Source of the DNA: Niastella caeni
GTDB taxonomy: Bacteria > Bacteroidota > Bacteroidia > Chitinophagales > Chitinophagaceae
Direction: 5' to 3'
DNA length: 64,000 nt
Assembly: GCF_004834005.1 (NCBI RefSeq)
Contig: NZ_STFF01000007.1
Location: forward strand, 62,001-126,000
A model generated the notes under the pieces. The model did no database searches. It saw only the letters and a program-made list of their open reading frames with translations, and had not been told where the DNA came from. Of the stretch, positions 1 to 9,041 are shown in pieces. How positions within the stretch are numbered: position 1 is the first letter of the stretch; each line of letters begins with the position of its first letter. A program made the position numbers and the translations under genes.

Positions 1-327
1 GACATTGAGGTGGCCAATGAAAAATCCGTATTACAGCCCATGGCGATAGCTAAAATCGGCATTCCCGCCGGGTTGGCGCTACAACCCTGGCAACTGAAAG
101 AGTTGAAAGAAACGAACCAGGTGGCCTATTATGAGATCTTCGACAATTACCTGGTGTTATACTGGATGGGATTTGCCGGCAATGAAACCAAAAAGATAAA
201 GCTCGATCTTAAAGCAGAAATAGCGGGCTCGTACAAAGGAAAGGCCAGCAATACTTACCTGTACTATACACCCGAGTACAAAAACTGGAACGATGGGGTT
301 GAAGTGACAATTGAAGCGCATGATTAG
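1..327 (+). CDS. Alpha-2-macroglobulin family protein, C-terminal fragment (cut by window edge)
   Basis: The reading frame is already open at base 1 (Asp-Ile-Glu before the first GTG), so this is the 3' end of a longer gene. The last ~105 residues resemble the C-terminal receptor-binding-like domain of bacterial alpha-2-macroglobulins: an 'IGIPAG' strand, a 'QLKEL' helix, 'YEIFDNYLVLYW', and a terminal 'YLYYTPEYKNW' followed by 'VTIEA'. Family members are large periplasmic, usually lipid-anchored protease traps. The thioester region would lie upstream and cannot be seen. The family call rests on remembered motif order; another large Ig-like-fold protein is less likely. Confidence 0.75.
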   Translation, partial: DIEVANEKSVLQPMAIAKIGIPAGLALQPWQLKELKETNQVAYYEIFDNYLVLYWMGFAGNETKKIKLDLKAEIAGSYKGKASNTYLYYTPEYKNWNDGVEVTIEAHD

Positions 328-370
328 AATTAAAAGCGGGTTGACCAAAACGGTGAGGATTATTGCTTTT

Positions 371-500
371 GGATTGTTTGATGGCTCAATTGCTTGATGG
401 TTGATCGTTGAAAAATTAGGTTTATGAGTATTCGCAGGAACCCCGAATGGCTGCAGGCCCAGCCATTTCAGCCATTAAACCATCAAACCATCTAGCATCA
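371..500. repeat. Intergenic word repeat, inverted pair
   Basis: Left arm 371-406 carries the words TTTGATGG, CTTGATGG and GTTGATCG. Right arm ~460-500 carries the complements in ATTAAACCATCAAACCATC. The spacer (~55 bases) is unrelated. The same words occur at 30146-30258. Confidence 0.6.
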
Positions 501-517
501 CTTAGTCATGGAAAAGA

Positions 518-550
518 AAACGGGACTGCACTTTTTGGTCAGTCCCGTTT
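518..550. terminator. Bidirectional hairpin terminator
   Basis: An 11-bp perfect stem (AAACGGGACTG at 518-528 with CAGTCCCGTTT at 540-550) has an 11-base loop and A/T runs on both sides. It lies between the convergent alpha-2-macroglobulin fragment and the lipocalin-like gene, so it can serve both strands. Confidence 0.85.
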
Positions 551-569
551 TTATCTGTTTAAACTGTAA

Positions 570-1319
570 TTATAAAAGTTTGGTTGAAAACTTCCACACC
601 TCGTCGGTATAACCGCTGATCAGGACCAATTGAGTAGGACTGATCGCTTTAATATTCCAGATGCGTTGCTGATTTTCTATGGTTACAATGATTGATTTAT
701 TACCAGGGCCAAAAACCCATTTACCACTTTCTGTAACTTTTAGAGATTGTGCTTCATAGTCGCCATTCATTTTAAAATGTGCGTAGGCGCCTTTTATCAG
801 TTTGCTTGCCATTTTAACCTGTGCTTCTGATCTGCCTGGCACTTCACGCCTGTTTAAAAACCATTTTTTACAGAACTGGCTCTTCGTAACGCTTACCGTT
901 TTTATAACAGGAAGGGGTTGCTCAACATTGTCAGATTCGCTAATGCTTGTTCTGGTTAAAATAAAGGAACCTTCACCCAGGGTTAAGATAAGCTGGTCGT
1001 TATTCAGGCCAATAATTTGTGATTCATTCGAATGTCCTTTGTATGAGGTTAATCTTACTTTATTTGTTGATCCGTTCCGGCTCCATATTCCTTCATCATT
1101 ATTGTTCATCACAAAAGCTTTGTAATGATTGTTTGCTTTAAAGTAAAGGGTCATGCCGCCGAAATACTCTTTGGCTATTTTTAAGGTAGTTGAATCGTAC
1201 TTTTGTTTATTGTAAACATCGTGATATTTCCATTTCCCAACCAGCGAATCAATTTTCTGGGCTTCAACGGATAGAGATAAACCAATAGGAATGAGGAAAA
1301 GGAAGCTAAGTTTTTTCAT
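570..1319 (-). CDS. Secreted protein with two lipocalin-like domains, unknown function
   Basis: The ATG at 1319 gives a clear signal peptide (MKKLSFLFLIPIGLSLSVEAQ); the frame upstream lacks such a start. The mature ~228 residues look like a tandem duplication. Each half begins with a Trp strand ('VGKWKYHD' near 32; 'KKWFLNRRE' near 150), then a 'LYFKANNHYKAF' / 'AHFKMNGDYEAQ' pair, 'GIWSRNG' / 'GKWVFGPG', and ends in a '...LTR' / 'VWKF' strand. This is the pattern of lipocalin-like DUF domains common in Bacteroidota. No catalytic residues are evident. Probably exported to the periplasm; role unknown. Confidence 0.7.
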   Translation of the reverse strand: MKKLSFLFLIPIGLSLSVEAQKIDSLVGKWKYHDVYNKQKYDSTTLKIAKEYFGGMTLYFKANNHYKAFVMNNNDEGIWSRNGSTNKVRLTSYKGHSNESQIIGLNNDQLILTLGEGSFILTRTSISESDNVEQPLPVIKTVSVTKSQFCKKWFLNRREVPGRSEAQVKMASKLIKGAYAHFKMNGDYEAQSLKVTESGKWVFGPGNKSIIVTIENQQRIWNIKAISPTQLVLISGYTDEVWKFSTKLL

Positions 1320-1622
1320 GTTTGTGGTTTGTACGGTTCCCGGCTCTAATCCATATTTTGGATATTTACCATAACGCTGGTTAGGGTCGGGTAATTGCAC
1401 TTTCAGGGTAAATTTTGCAGGGGAAGATAGTAACTTTGTGTCACCGTTGCAAGTGAAAGCTAAAACCGCTTGAATTTATGGCGGCAGGAACGCGTTGGTT
1501 GTACTTTCTACAATGAAAATGACCGCGTTAATAATTTTTTTTAGGTTCTTACACAATAAATTACAGGGTCTTTTGTTGACGGAGCTCTCCTGGTAGCCAT
1601 ATATACCGAAAGAGGGGACTTA
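1320..1622. other. 303-bp gap between two minus-strand genes
   Basis: No supported gene. The gap should contain the promoter of the lipocalin-like gene, but I found no convincing minus-strand TAnnTTTG element. A TAACTTTG at 1431-1438 faces the plus strand with no gene behind it. Confidence 0.4.
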
Positions 1623-3647
1623 TTACCTGATCAGCACAGTTGTTCCCCGCTTGAATACCTTTTCTCCCGTATCGATCAATGTATATCGCAATGACCAAAC
1701 GTATACGCCAATAGATTGTAACTGGCCATTGATGCGGCCATCCCATTTATTTGCCCAGTTGGTAGTGTGAAATACTACTTGTCCATACCGGTTATATATG
1801 TAAAATTCAAGATTTGTCGCCTTCCAGGCATTGAGTGGATACAGGTTGTCGTTTTTGCCGTCGCCATTCGGTGTAAATGCGTTTGGCACTGTAATGAAAC
1901 AACTGTTTACCACTTTCATTTGATGTGCTGCGGTATCAAAGCAATGTATGTTGTTCTCCACAATCAGGCGGATGGTATAGTATTTTGACCGGTCGGTAGT
2001 TGGGTTGGGATAAGTTTCAGGCAGGGGATTTTGTAAAGTACTGGTATTGCCATTCCCGAAATTCCAGTTCCAGGAAATGATCTTGCCAATACTGCTGTCG
2101 GTAAAAACAGCTTTGTCTTCCGGGCATAATATTTCAGGGAATCCAAATGCGGCATTCAGTTCATTATCGAGCAAAACGGTGGTTGTAGCGCTGTCTTTAC
2201 ACACTCCATTAGATACCTGCAGGCTTATCTGTTTTGGACCAAAAGTGGAAAAAATATAAGCAGGGTTCTGCAGCGTACTGCGGGCTTCATTATTAAAATT
2301 CCAGTTCCATTGGTTTATGCTGTTGGCGGCATTGTGAAAAAAATTTACAGTATCAGCTTTACAACCATACAATAGCTGATAGGTGAAATCGGCGTTTACA
2401 GTGTCTTTGGTAGCAAAGGGCAGGGCAGGGCCTGCCGGCGTTTGCTGACCGCATTCATCAATAACAGTATTGCCATCGGTACCAGGCTTCATTTGGATCT
2501 GGTAATTGCCTGCCGTTTGAATGGGTGCCGAAAGTTGAACGATGATAGAAGTGGTGACGCCATTTACGCAATTTCCGGAAGCGCCGGTGATGCTAACAGG
2601 TGTTGAACCAGTGATGGTGAAATCACTGCCATTGGCAGCAATGGAATTACAGTTTATTGGCCTGCGGAAAACCAGTTCCAGTTTATCGGGTGCACAACCA
2701 ACAGGTTTAATACTGTCCATGGGAGTAGGCATAACAGGATCAACGACGATCGAAATAACGTTACCCGCGGGTACATTACGATCGCAGTTATCCAGCAGGG
2801 TATTGCCATCCTGCCCGTTTTGCATGGTAATGGTGTAAGTGCCGGGAGGTAAGGCATTGCTCATGGTCAATACCACCGTGTCCATATCAAAACTATTGCT
2901 GCAACCAACACCGGTAGCTGCTACAATTGTGGCCGCGGCCGGCGTTAAAGTAAATTCACTGCCATTGGTTGACAGACTGTTGCATTTCATTTTTTTGTTC
3001 ATCCTGATGGTTACGGTAACGCCACCGCAACCTGCCCAGCTTTTTTCTATTTTAGGCAGCAACGGGTCTGTGATAACACCTGTACCGCCACCGAAAGATA
3101 ATTTGTACCCGCTTTGTGAATTGGTATAATGGCTTACCAGTAACAGGTAGGTATGCCCCTGTTGAATGGTGGGCATGGTACTGAATGCATTTTTTTTATC
3201 ATTGGGGTCTGAAGCGCATTGTATAAAATTTACACCTGCATTGGAAGCGCCGGTTAAGCCTGACGTACCAGCCCAGTTACCGGTTACGATCAGTGAAGTA
3301 TTGGTAAATACTTCCTCGGGGTTATGACCGGTTATATCGTATAACATCCAGTCATAGTCGTCGTTCAGATTATTTGGCGTGATCAAAAATCCTAATGTAC
3401 CGGTTTGATAACAGGTGAAACGGTACCAGTATGGGTTTTTATCGCCATATGCATTGCCATCACCCGTACAACCGGGAACCGTAAGCGTATGGGTCATGCA
3501 AATGGGTACATTTGTTTGGGAGAAGGTATCTACACCGCACACGGGAAAGGCTGTTGAAGGAAGTTGCCCCAGGCTTGTGCAGTTTTGCGCGGCAAGTTGG
3601 TTGCTCAATAGCAACACTACAAGCAGCACGAAATATCTCATACGCAT
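1623..3647 (-). CDS. Type IX-secreted multidomain protein with PKD domains and CHU_C sorting domain
   Basis: Signal peptide at 1-21 from the ATG at 3647 (a second ATG at 3641 is equally possible; the frame extends upstream only to a GTG). Numbering from 3647: Cys-rich N-terminal domain ~22-190; two homologous Ig-like modules ~198-305 and ~308-412, each containing NGS(E/D)FT and ending DGNT(L/V)(L/I)D(N/E)C; two PKD-type domains ~415-495 and ~497-580, each with WNWNF; and a C-terminal gliding-motility-associated (CHU_C, type B) sorting domain ~585-674 containing 'VPNAFTPNGDGKND' and 'IYNRYGQVVF'. The CHU_C domain implies export by the type IX system to the cell surface or medium. Likely an adhesin or scaffold; no enzyme domain was seen. 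Confidence 0.88.
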   Translation of the reverse strand: MRMRYFVLLVVLLLSNQLAAQNCTSLGQLPSTAFPVCGVDTFSQTNVPICMTHTLTVPGCTGDGNAYGDKNPYWYRFTCYQTGTLGFLITPNNLNDDYDWMLYDITGHNPEEVFTNTSLIVTGNWAGTSGLTGASNAGVNFIQCASDPNDKKNAFSTMPTIQQGHTYLLLVSHYTNSQSGYKLSFGGGTGVITDPLLPKIEKSWAGCGGVTVTIRMNKKMKCNSLSTNGSEFTLTPAAATIVAATGVGCSNSFDMDTVVLTMSNALPPGTYTITMQNGQDGNTLLDNCDRNVPAGNVISIVVDPVMPTPMDSIKPVGCAPDKLELVFRRPINCNSIAANGSDFTITGSTPVSITGASGNCVNGVTTSIIVQLSAPIQTAGNYQIQMKPGTDGNTVIDECGQQTPAGPALPFATKDTVNADFTYQLLYGCKADTVNFFHNAANSINQWNWNFNNEARSTLQNPAYIFSTFGPKQISLQVSNGVCKDSATTTVLLDNELNAAFGFPEILCPEDKAVFTDSSIGKIISWNWNFGNGNTSTLQNPLPETYPNPTTDRSKYYTIRLIVENNIHCFDTAAHQMKVVNSCFITVPNAFTPNGDGKNDNLYPLNAWKATNLEFYIYNRYGQVVFHTTNWANKWDGRINGQLQSIGVYVWSLRYTLIDTGEKVFKRGTTVLIR

Positions 3648-3819
3648 AAGTAGATTGACCAAAAAAGATATTGCAACGTTGCAGCCGGATGAAATATTGA
3701 GCACAGGTTGGTTGATTAATTACAGATTTTTTATTACCATAACGGCGGTGGTTCAAAAGCGGGATTCATAACAAATCTACAAAGCTTCTGTAAGAATTGC
3801 TCCGGAAAGCCTGCTATTT

Positions 3820-4461
3820 TTAGGCAGCCATGATCGCATTTTTTTCATTTCCTGCCTTCCTGATAAGCCATTCTGTGAAAATTAAATTTGGTACAAAGCC
3901 CAGCCAGGCTACGATCATATAAGCATCCAGCGGACGCAGGTGGAAGAGGGCAATCAGCAACCACTTCCAGGCACGCAAGGTTAATGCAGACAGCGTTAAG
4001 GCGTAACTGCGCATCATCCATTCCTTATGTGCTTTAAATTGCCTGGCCATGGCCGATTGCCATGCTTTGGCTGTGGTAACCATCCATAAGATGGCTAACG
4101 TAGTAAATGCTATTCTTGAAGAAATTCCACCATTCGCCAGTAATGCCATAATGAATGAGGCTGGGCCTGTTATAAATAAAATATCAATAACATATAATTT
4201 GCCAATAACACGATGCAATTTTTTGTAATGCGCGAGCAGGTACCCCGAAAATTGCGTAAACCCGGCTATTAACACAAACATGGAAGAAAACACATGTACA
4301 AAAAAAGCGATGCGCCAGGGAAGAATGTCAATATAATCCTGTTTGATCTGTAAAAAAGCAGCGTCTGTGCGAATGGGTATGTATTGCAGGGTTATTTCAA
4401 GCATCAGGGCCGAAAAAAAAGCCAGCAGTAATAATAACCCGTAATTACCGTATGCACGCAT
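3820..4461 (-). CDS. DUF2306 family integral membrane protein
   Basis: Several hydrophobic segments: ~8-27, ~45-70, ~90-110, ~120-135 and two near the C-terminus. DUF2306 hallmarks are visible: 'HRVIGKLYV' after the second helix and 'HKEWMMRSYALT' followed by 'LTLR'. The function of this family is not established. Start placed at the ATG 4461, because the longer frame would begin with TTG. It is divergent from the YARHG lipoprotein gene, with a short shared upstream region. Confidence 0.75.
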   Translation of the reverse strand: MRAYGNYGLLLLLAFFSALMLEITLQYIPIRTDAAFLQIKQDYIDILPWRIAFFVHVFSSMFVLIAGFTQFSGYLLAHYKKLHRVIGKLYVIDILFITGPASFIMALLANGGISSRIAFTTLAILWMVTTAKAWQSAMARQFKAHKEWMMRSYALTLSALTLRAWKWLLIALFHLRPLDAYMIVAWLGFVPNLIFTEWLIRKAGNEKNAIMAA

Positions 4462-4551
4462 GGCAATAAAAGTAATAAATAGCTGTTTGTTTGTCAACCC
4501 ATTTCATTAAACCGGGAAAATGTTTATTTTGGTTTTTTTAAATCACCAATA

Positions 4552-5331
4552 ATGACCCCTAAAACACTGATCTTTTTAACCCTTACCGTTGTTGGCAGTT
4601 TGGCTGCCTGCAAAGAAAAACCTGCTGCTAAACCGGCTAAGAGCGGTACTGCACAAGCGCTTTCGCAACCTGTTTCTTCCATAACCGGCAGTTGGGTTGG
4701 TTCATTTGTACCCGACGAAGAAGTGATCATCGTGGATAAAAATGGAGATTCATTTCCTGCAACGCCTAATAAAATAACCATGTTCATTTCAGAACTGGAA
4801 GATGGTAACATCAAAGGATATAGCGTGTGTGCCGGAAATGAACGACCTTTTACCGGCAGTTATGAAGAGGAAGGTGGAAAAATCAAAGCTTCGCTGCAGG
4901 AGCCGGGTGATAACAAATACGATGGTATTTTTGACCTGGTGATCTCGAAGAGTGATCGTACCATCACCGGCAAATGGACGCCGTTTAACAAGGCTATTGC
5001 GGGCCGCCATTATATCCTGGAAAGAAAGAATTTTAAATATAACACCGCACTTGGAAGATATCCTAAAGCGTCTGCGCAGTTATTGACCGCAGATGATGTC
5101 AATAATATGTATAAAGAAGAGTTGCGGTATATGCGTAATGAAATATATGCGCGGCATGGTTATTCGTTCAAGCTAAGAGATATTCGTCAGGAATTTGATG
5201 GGCAGGACTGGTACATACCCGTTTCAACCGACGTACGGAAGAAATTGTCGGCCATTGAAGTGAAGAACGAAAAGCTGATCAAGAATTTTGAAAAGTACGC
5301 TGAAGAGTCTTATGATGATTATGGGAGATAG
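4552..5331 (+). CDS. YARHG-domain lipoprotein
   Basis: The N-terminus is a lipoprotein signal with lipobox LAAC (Cys20), so the mature protein should be lipid-anchored. Residues ~45-160 form a beta-rich domain (GSWVGSF, TGSYEEEGG, ITGKWTPF). Residues ~176-250 are a YARHG domain, with the name-giving motif at 199-203 inside 'RNEIYARHGYSF'. YARHG domains are extracellular and of unclear function. The gene stands alone and converges on a PAS kinase gene; a word repeat begins four bases after its stop. Confidence 0.8.
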   Translation: MTPKTLIFLTLTVVGSLAACKEKPAAKPAKSGTAQALSQPVSSITGSWVGSFVPDEEVIIVDKNGDSFPATPNKITMFISELEDGNIKGYSVCAGNERPFTGSYEEEGGKIKASLQEPGDNKYDGIFDLVISKSDRTITGKWTPFNKAIAGRHYILERKNFKYNTALGRYPKASAQLLTADDVNNMYKEELRYMRNEIYARHGYSFKLRDIRQEFDGQDWYIPVSTDVRKKLSAIEVKNEKLIKNFEKYAEESYDDYGR

Positions 5332-5334
5332 ATG

Positions 5335-5412
5335 AGTTCCAGGTTCCAGGTTACAGGTTCCAGGTTTTTGTATTCCTTGTAACCTGAAACCTGCAACTTG
5401 TAACTTGAATTT
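5335..5412. repeat. Intergenic word repeat (GTTCCAGG / CCTGAAAC), inverted pair
   Basis: Words GTTCCAGG, GTTCCAGG, GTTACAGG, GTTCCAGG run directly, then AACCTGAAACCTGCAACTTGTAACTTG runs inversely. The arms can form one long imperfect hairpin between convergent genes, so a terminator role is possible. The same words recur at 40862-40959 and 42201-42241. Confidence 0.65.
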
Positions 5413-5428
5413 CAACTCACCACTCACT

Positions 5429-7579
5429 TTAATAACATTTAGGGATAGTTACTTTTAACCTGCAGCCGGAGCCGGGTGAAGATTGTAATTCAACCGTGCC
5501 GCTATACAACAAGGTCCTATCGTAAATATTTCGCAAACCAATCCCTTTTGTTTTTTTCAGAGGATCGAATCCTGCGCCGTCGTCGTGAACGATGAGATCA
5601 ACTGAATGGGCATTGCATATTAACTGAACAACAACATTGTTTGCCTTACTGTATTGAATGGTGTTTTTTAATTGCTCCTGTAAGATCCTGTACAGTGCGG
5701 TTTTTTTACCTTCAGAGAGACCTTCAGTGGCTTGCTTGTCGTACAGAAAGCGAATGTTGAACTTGCAGGTCATTTTTACATCCTTTACCAGTTCATGGAT
5801 ACTTTCGGCCAGTGTCTTTTCTTTTAGCTTTGGAAGCACCATTTCCCTTGAGATGGCCTGTATATCGGTAATAGCCATATTGATCGAGTCCATTACTTTT
5901 TTGGCTATTACCTTATTCGAGGCTTCTGATGGTTTTAAAAGCCCCAGGTATAATTTAGCGACCAGTAAAAGCTGGTTGATATTATCATGTAACTCCTGCC
6001 CAAGGCGTGTCCGTTCTTTTTCCTGGGTATCAATTATGGATTTTGCAATTGCTTTCTGATGTTTGATCTTTTCCTGCATTAACTGGTTTTCCAGTTCTTT
6101 TATTTCTGTAAGGTCAAGAATGGAACCGATGATCTTTACCGCTTTCTCTCCTTCGTATACAACAATACCCCGGTCACGTACGGTTCTATAAGAGCCATTG
6201 GTATTTTTAAGCCGGTATTCCCATTGCCAGCTGGGTAGTTTATTATGCAGGATCTGATTGGCGCTTGATTCAATGCGGTCGCGGTCATCGGGATGAATTC
6301 GATTGTACCACCAGGTAAATCCTATTGTTTCTATTTCACTGGAACCAATGAGGTCTATCAGCGCCTTGCTTCTGAATACCACGTCGGTTTGCAGGTCCCA
6401 TTCCCAGATGGCTTCCGTTGTAACCTGGGTTAAACGGATAAGGCGTTCATTGGCGCGCGCTATTTCTTCATGAACATTGTAGCCGAAGGTGATGTCAAGC
6501 GCTTCACCGCCCAGCAGTTGTTTATTTGAATTATTAGGGACCTTGAATATGTTAACCAGGAAATAGATGTTGGTGCCGCCTGCCAGCGGATGTTTGTAGA
6601 TCTTTTTATGCGCAATGCCGGTTGCCAGTACATTACGATGCTCTTTTTCGAAAATATTTTTAAAGAACGGCGGGATTACATCCACCGCTTTTTTATTCAG
6701 GTCATTTTCCGTTAATCCCAAAAAGCGACGGAAAGCCGGGTTGGCAAAGATGAGCCGTTCCTGGTCATCAATTAACCAGGTCATTGCCGAAGTGGTGTTT
6801 AAGAATTCTTTTTGAAACAGCTCTTTGTCATGGGGCTTTTGCTCTGTTGGGGGTGGAATCTCTTTAATTAGGGAAACAAAAGAAAAGGGTACGGATCCGG
6901 TGTCATCAAAGAGTGGAAAGAAGGTGAAATGTAACCATTTGCTTTCAGGGCAATCTGCATGCATTTTAATCACCTGTTCATAAGCCTTGCCTGAAAGCAA
7001 GGTTTTCATAGGAAGGGTATCTTCCATAGATATTGGATCTGTAAATATTTTTAAGGAACTACACAAGTCTGCTAGCGTTACATTATTTAGCAGGCTTCCA
7101 GGAACAGTGTTTAATAAAATTGCGGCTCTGTTATTGGCATCGATCACATTCCCACGGTTGTCCAGAACGAGAATGCCTTCGGTTGGTGTATTAGCCAATT
7201 CATGAGAACCATTTTTATTGGTTGGTTTTTCGTTGTTTGTTTTGTGGCCTATGCAAATAAATAACCCTGGTTTTTCATTAGTTGTTTTTAACCTTACAAC
7301 GTTCCAGTCTGCTTTATGAACAGAACTGTTTAAAAGGTCCATTTTTAAATAGGAGGGGGTTGCGGCAAAACCAGCTTTAAGCAGGGCCGCTTTTAAATTT
7401 TTGGCGCCAACAGGTGATAAAAAGTTGAAGAAAAGGTTTTTTGGTGAAATGGTGTTTTCAATATGAATACAATCGGCCAGTTCATCATTGGCACATTGAA
7501 TTACACCGCGTTCATTTATCACGACGAAGTAATAATCTTTCTTAGTTCCTGCAATCGCTATTTTATCTTCGTTGGGCAT
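5429..7579 (-). CDS. Multi-PAS sensor histidine kinase, NarX/HisKA_3 type
   Basis: 716 residues, no membrane segment, so probably cytosolic. Successive PAS-like modules: ~10-110, ~128-240, ~255-365 ('WLIDDQERLIFANPAFRRFLG') and ~375-495, the last a PAS_3 type with 'WYNRIHPDDRDRI'. A coiled linker leads to a HisKA_3 dimerisation domain with phospho-acceptor His531 in 'GQELHDNINQ', then a HATPase_c domain ('DDGAGFDP', 'GIGLRNIYDR'). It follows a lone receiver gene by 22 bp on the same strand, so the two are probably co-transcribed. The sensed signal cannot be inferred. Confidence 0.9.
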   Translation of the reverse strand: MPNEDKIAIAGTKKDYYFVVINERGVIQCANDELADCIHIENTISPKNLFFNFLSPVGAKNLKAALLKAGFAATPSYLKMDLLNSSVHKADWNVVRLKTTNEKPGLFICIGHKTNNEKPTNKNGSHELANTPTEGILVLDNRGNVIDANNRAAILLNTVPGSLLNNVTLADLCSSLKIFTDPISMEDTLPMKTLLSGKAYEQVIKMHADCPESKWLHFTFFPLFDDTGSVPFSFVSLIKEIPPPTEQKPHDKELFQKEFLNTTSAMTWLIDDQERLIFANPAFRRFLGLTENDLNKKAVDVIPPFFKNIFEKEHRNVLATGIAHKKIYKHPLAGGTNIYFLVNIFKVPNNSNKQLLGGEALDITFGYNVHEEIARANERLIRLTQVTTEAIWEWDLQTDVVFRSKALIDLIGSSEIETIGFTWWYNRIHPDDRDRIESSANQILHNKLPSWQWEYRLKNTNGSYRTVRDRGIVVYEGEKAVKIIGSILDLTEIKELENQLMQEKIKHQKAIAKSIIDTQEKERTRLGQELHDNINQLLLVAKLYLGLLKPSEASNKVIAKKVMDSINMAITDIQAISREMVLPKLKEKTLAESIHELVKDVKMTCKFNIRFLYDKQATEGLSEGKKTALYRILQEQLKNTIQYSKANNVVVQLICNAHSVDLIVHDDGAGFDPLKKTKGIGLRNIYDRTLLYSGTVELQSSPGSGCRLKVTIPKCY

Positions 7580-7601
7580 ACGGGCGACGGGGTTTAAGTT
7601 T

Positions 7602-8021
7602 TCACCTGGTAACCATTGAAGGGTTATTCAGTTCGTTCTGGTTTTGTATTTCTTTACAGATCATTGATGTTTTGTTTTCGATTTCTTCAAAATCCATTGA
7701 TTTATCAAAAAAGTGATCAGCTCCGGTCGACAGACAAATCTGTTTATAATATTCATCGGCATGGTTACTGATCATCCATACTTTGGTACCAGGATAGCTG
7801 CTTCTGATCAGTTTCAATAATTCAATACCGCTTTTGCCGGGCATATTGATATCCAGTAATGCTAAATGGACTTTGGTTTTTATAAGCCAGTTAACGGCCT
7901 CTTCATAATTGCAGGCTTGTAAAACAGGATGAAGGTTTCGATCGTTGAGAAAGCAGGTAACGCGTTGTCTGAATTTGACGGAATCGTCAACAACCAACAC
8001 AGTGAATTTATCGCTACCCAT
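7602..8021 (-). CDS. Stand-alone response-regulator receiver protein
   Basis: A single CheY-like receiver domain: acidic pair in 'VVDDS', phospho-acceptor Asp57 in 'LLDINMPG', and the switch Lys in 'FDKS'. There is no output domain; ~15 extra residues end the protein. Start set at the ATG 8021, since the longer frame needs a TTG. It lies directly upstream of the 5429-7579 kinase and probably acts as its phosphorylation partner. Confidence 0.85.
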   Translation of the reverse strand: MGSDKFTVLVVDDSVKFRQRVTCFLNDRNLHPVLQACNYEEAVNWLIKTKVHLALLDINMPGKSGIELLKLIRSSYPGTKVWMISNHADEYYKQICLSTGADHFFDKSMDFEEIENKTSMICKEIQNQNELNNPSMVTR

Positions 8022-8037
8022 AATCAAGGCTTTCTAC

Positions 8038-8045
8038 CAAATTTA
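8038..8045 (-). promoter_or_regulatory. Candidate -7 promoter element
   Basis: Minus-strand TAAATTTG fits the Bacteroidota TAnnTTTG element and lies 16 bases upstream of the receiver ATG at 8021. No clear TTTG -33 element at the usual spacing. Confidence 0.35.
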
Positions 8046-8257
8046 ACATATTAACTTGCCTTTAATAAATAGTGCAGTATATGTTTATTTTGTAATTATT
8101 CCACCGTTCTCCGTGTAGTATAAATTCGACACTGCAAAAAAACGGTTGCCTGGTTTAAATGTTGTATAAAATACAATTTTTATAATAAACGTTTAAATAA
8201 CTTTTATACTGTTTGGTTATCATCGGTTTATTACAGTTTTAAATTAAATATGATCGT

Positions 8258-8884
8258 TTAAATAAGCTTTTTTTCCAGTGCATAGCGAGTGAGATCGGCA
8301 TTGGTTTTAAGGCCCATCTTACCCAGAATGCGGGACCGGTATGTACTAATTGTAGTGGTGCTTAAAGAAAGACCTTCCGCTATTTCAGACACCGATTTGC
8401 CGGCTGCCAGTAATTTGAAGACATCAAATTCCCTGTCTGAAAGTCGTTTATAGGGCTCAGGTTGCGTTTCTTCCTCCAGTTGGCTGGCCAGGGTTTCCGC
8501 CAGCGACGGCGTAATATATTTCTTGCCCGTAAGCACCCGCCTTACTGCTTTTACCAGCTCTTCATGGGCCAGGTCTTTACTGCAATAGCCGGAAGCACCT
8601 GCTTTTAAGGCACGGATGGCATATTGTTCCTCCGGATGCATGCTCAAAATAAGCACCGGCAAACGAGGATGGGAGAGCCGGATCTGATGCAATGCTTCCA
8701 GGCCGCTTCGTCCGGGCATTGAAATATCGCTGATAATTACATCCCATTTGCCATCATTGGCTTTTTGCAGTAATTCTTCAGCATTAGAACATTCTTCTAT
8801 TTCGCCAAAAGGATATTCATCCAATAAGATCTGTTTCAGTCCTTTTCGAACTATCGCATGATCATCGGCAACCAGTACTTTCAT
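8258..8884 (-). CDS. NarL/FixJ-family response regulator (receiver + LuxR HTH)
   Basis: Receiver domain ~1-120 ('VADDH' near the start, Asp53 in 'ISDISMPGRSG', Lys in 'SKDL'), then a LuxR-type HTH ~140-205 ('LSDREFDVFKLLAAGKS', 'LSLSTTTISTYRSRIL'). Start at the ATG 8884; the longer frame begins with TTG. It lies 157 bp downstream of the 9042-10880 kinase on the same strand, which is the usual NarX/NarL-type pairing, so it is likely that kinase's transcriptional output. Confidence 0.9.
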   Translation of the reverse strand: MKVLVADDHAIVRKGLKQILLDEYPFGEIEECSNAEELLQKANDGKWDVIISDISMPGRSGLEALHQIRLSHPRLPVLILSMHPEEQYAIRALKAGASGYCSKDLAHEELVKAVRRVLTGKKYITPSLAETLASQLEEETQPEPYKRLSDREFDVFKLLAAGKSVSEIAEGLSLSTTTISTYRSRILGKMGLKTNADLTRYALEKKLI

Positions 8885-9041
8885 GGTCGGGTTATTTTTC
8901 AATCATTTTTGCAGCCCGTAACACCTTGTGTTCTCAGGGCATTTTATATTTATTAATACTATCCTGGATCAGCTTGTTTTAACGGACCATAAACGGATTA
9001 TCAGCTATTTTGTTGATCCATTTGTGATTCAGCCATACCAT

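Noticed and set aside
1623..3704. Longer start (GTG at 3704) for the CHU_C protein
   Set aside because: The signal peptide begins at the ATGs 3647/3641; the extra residues would precede it and are not leader-like.
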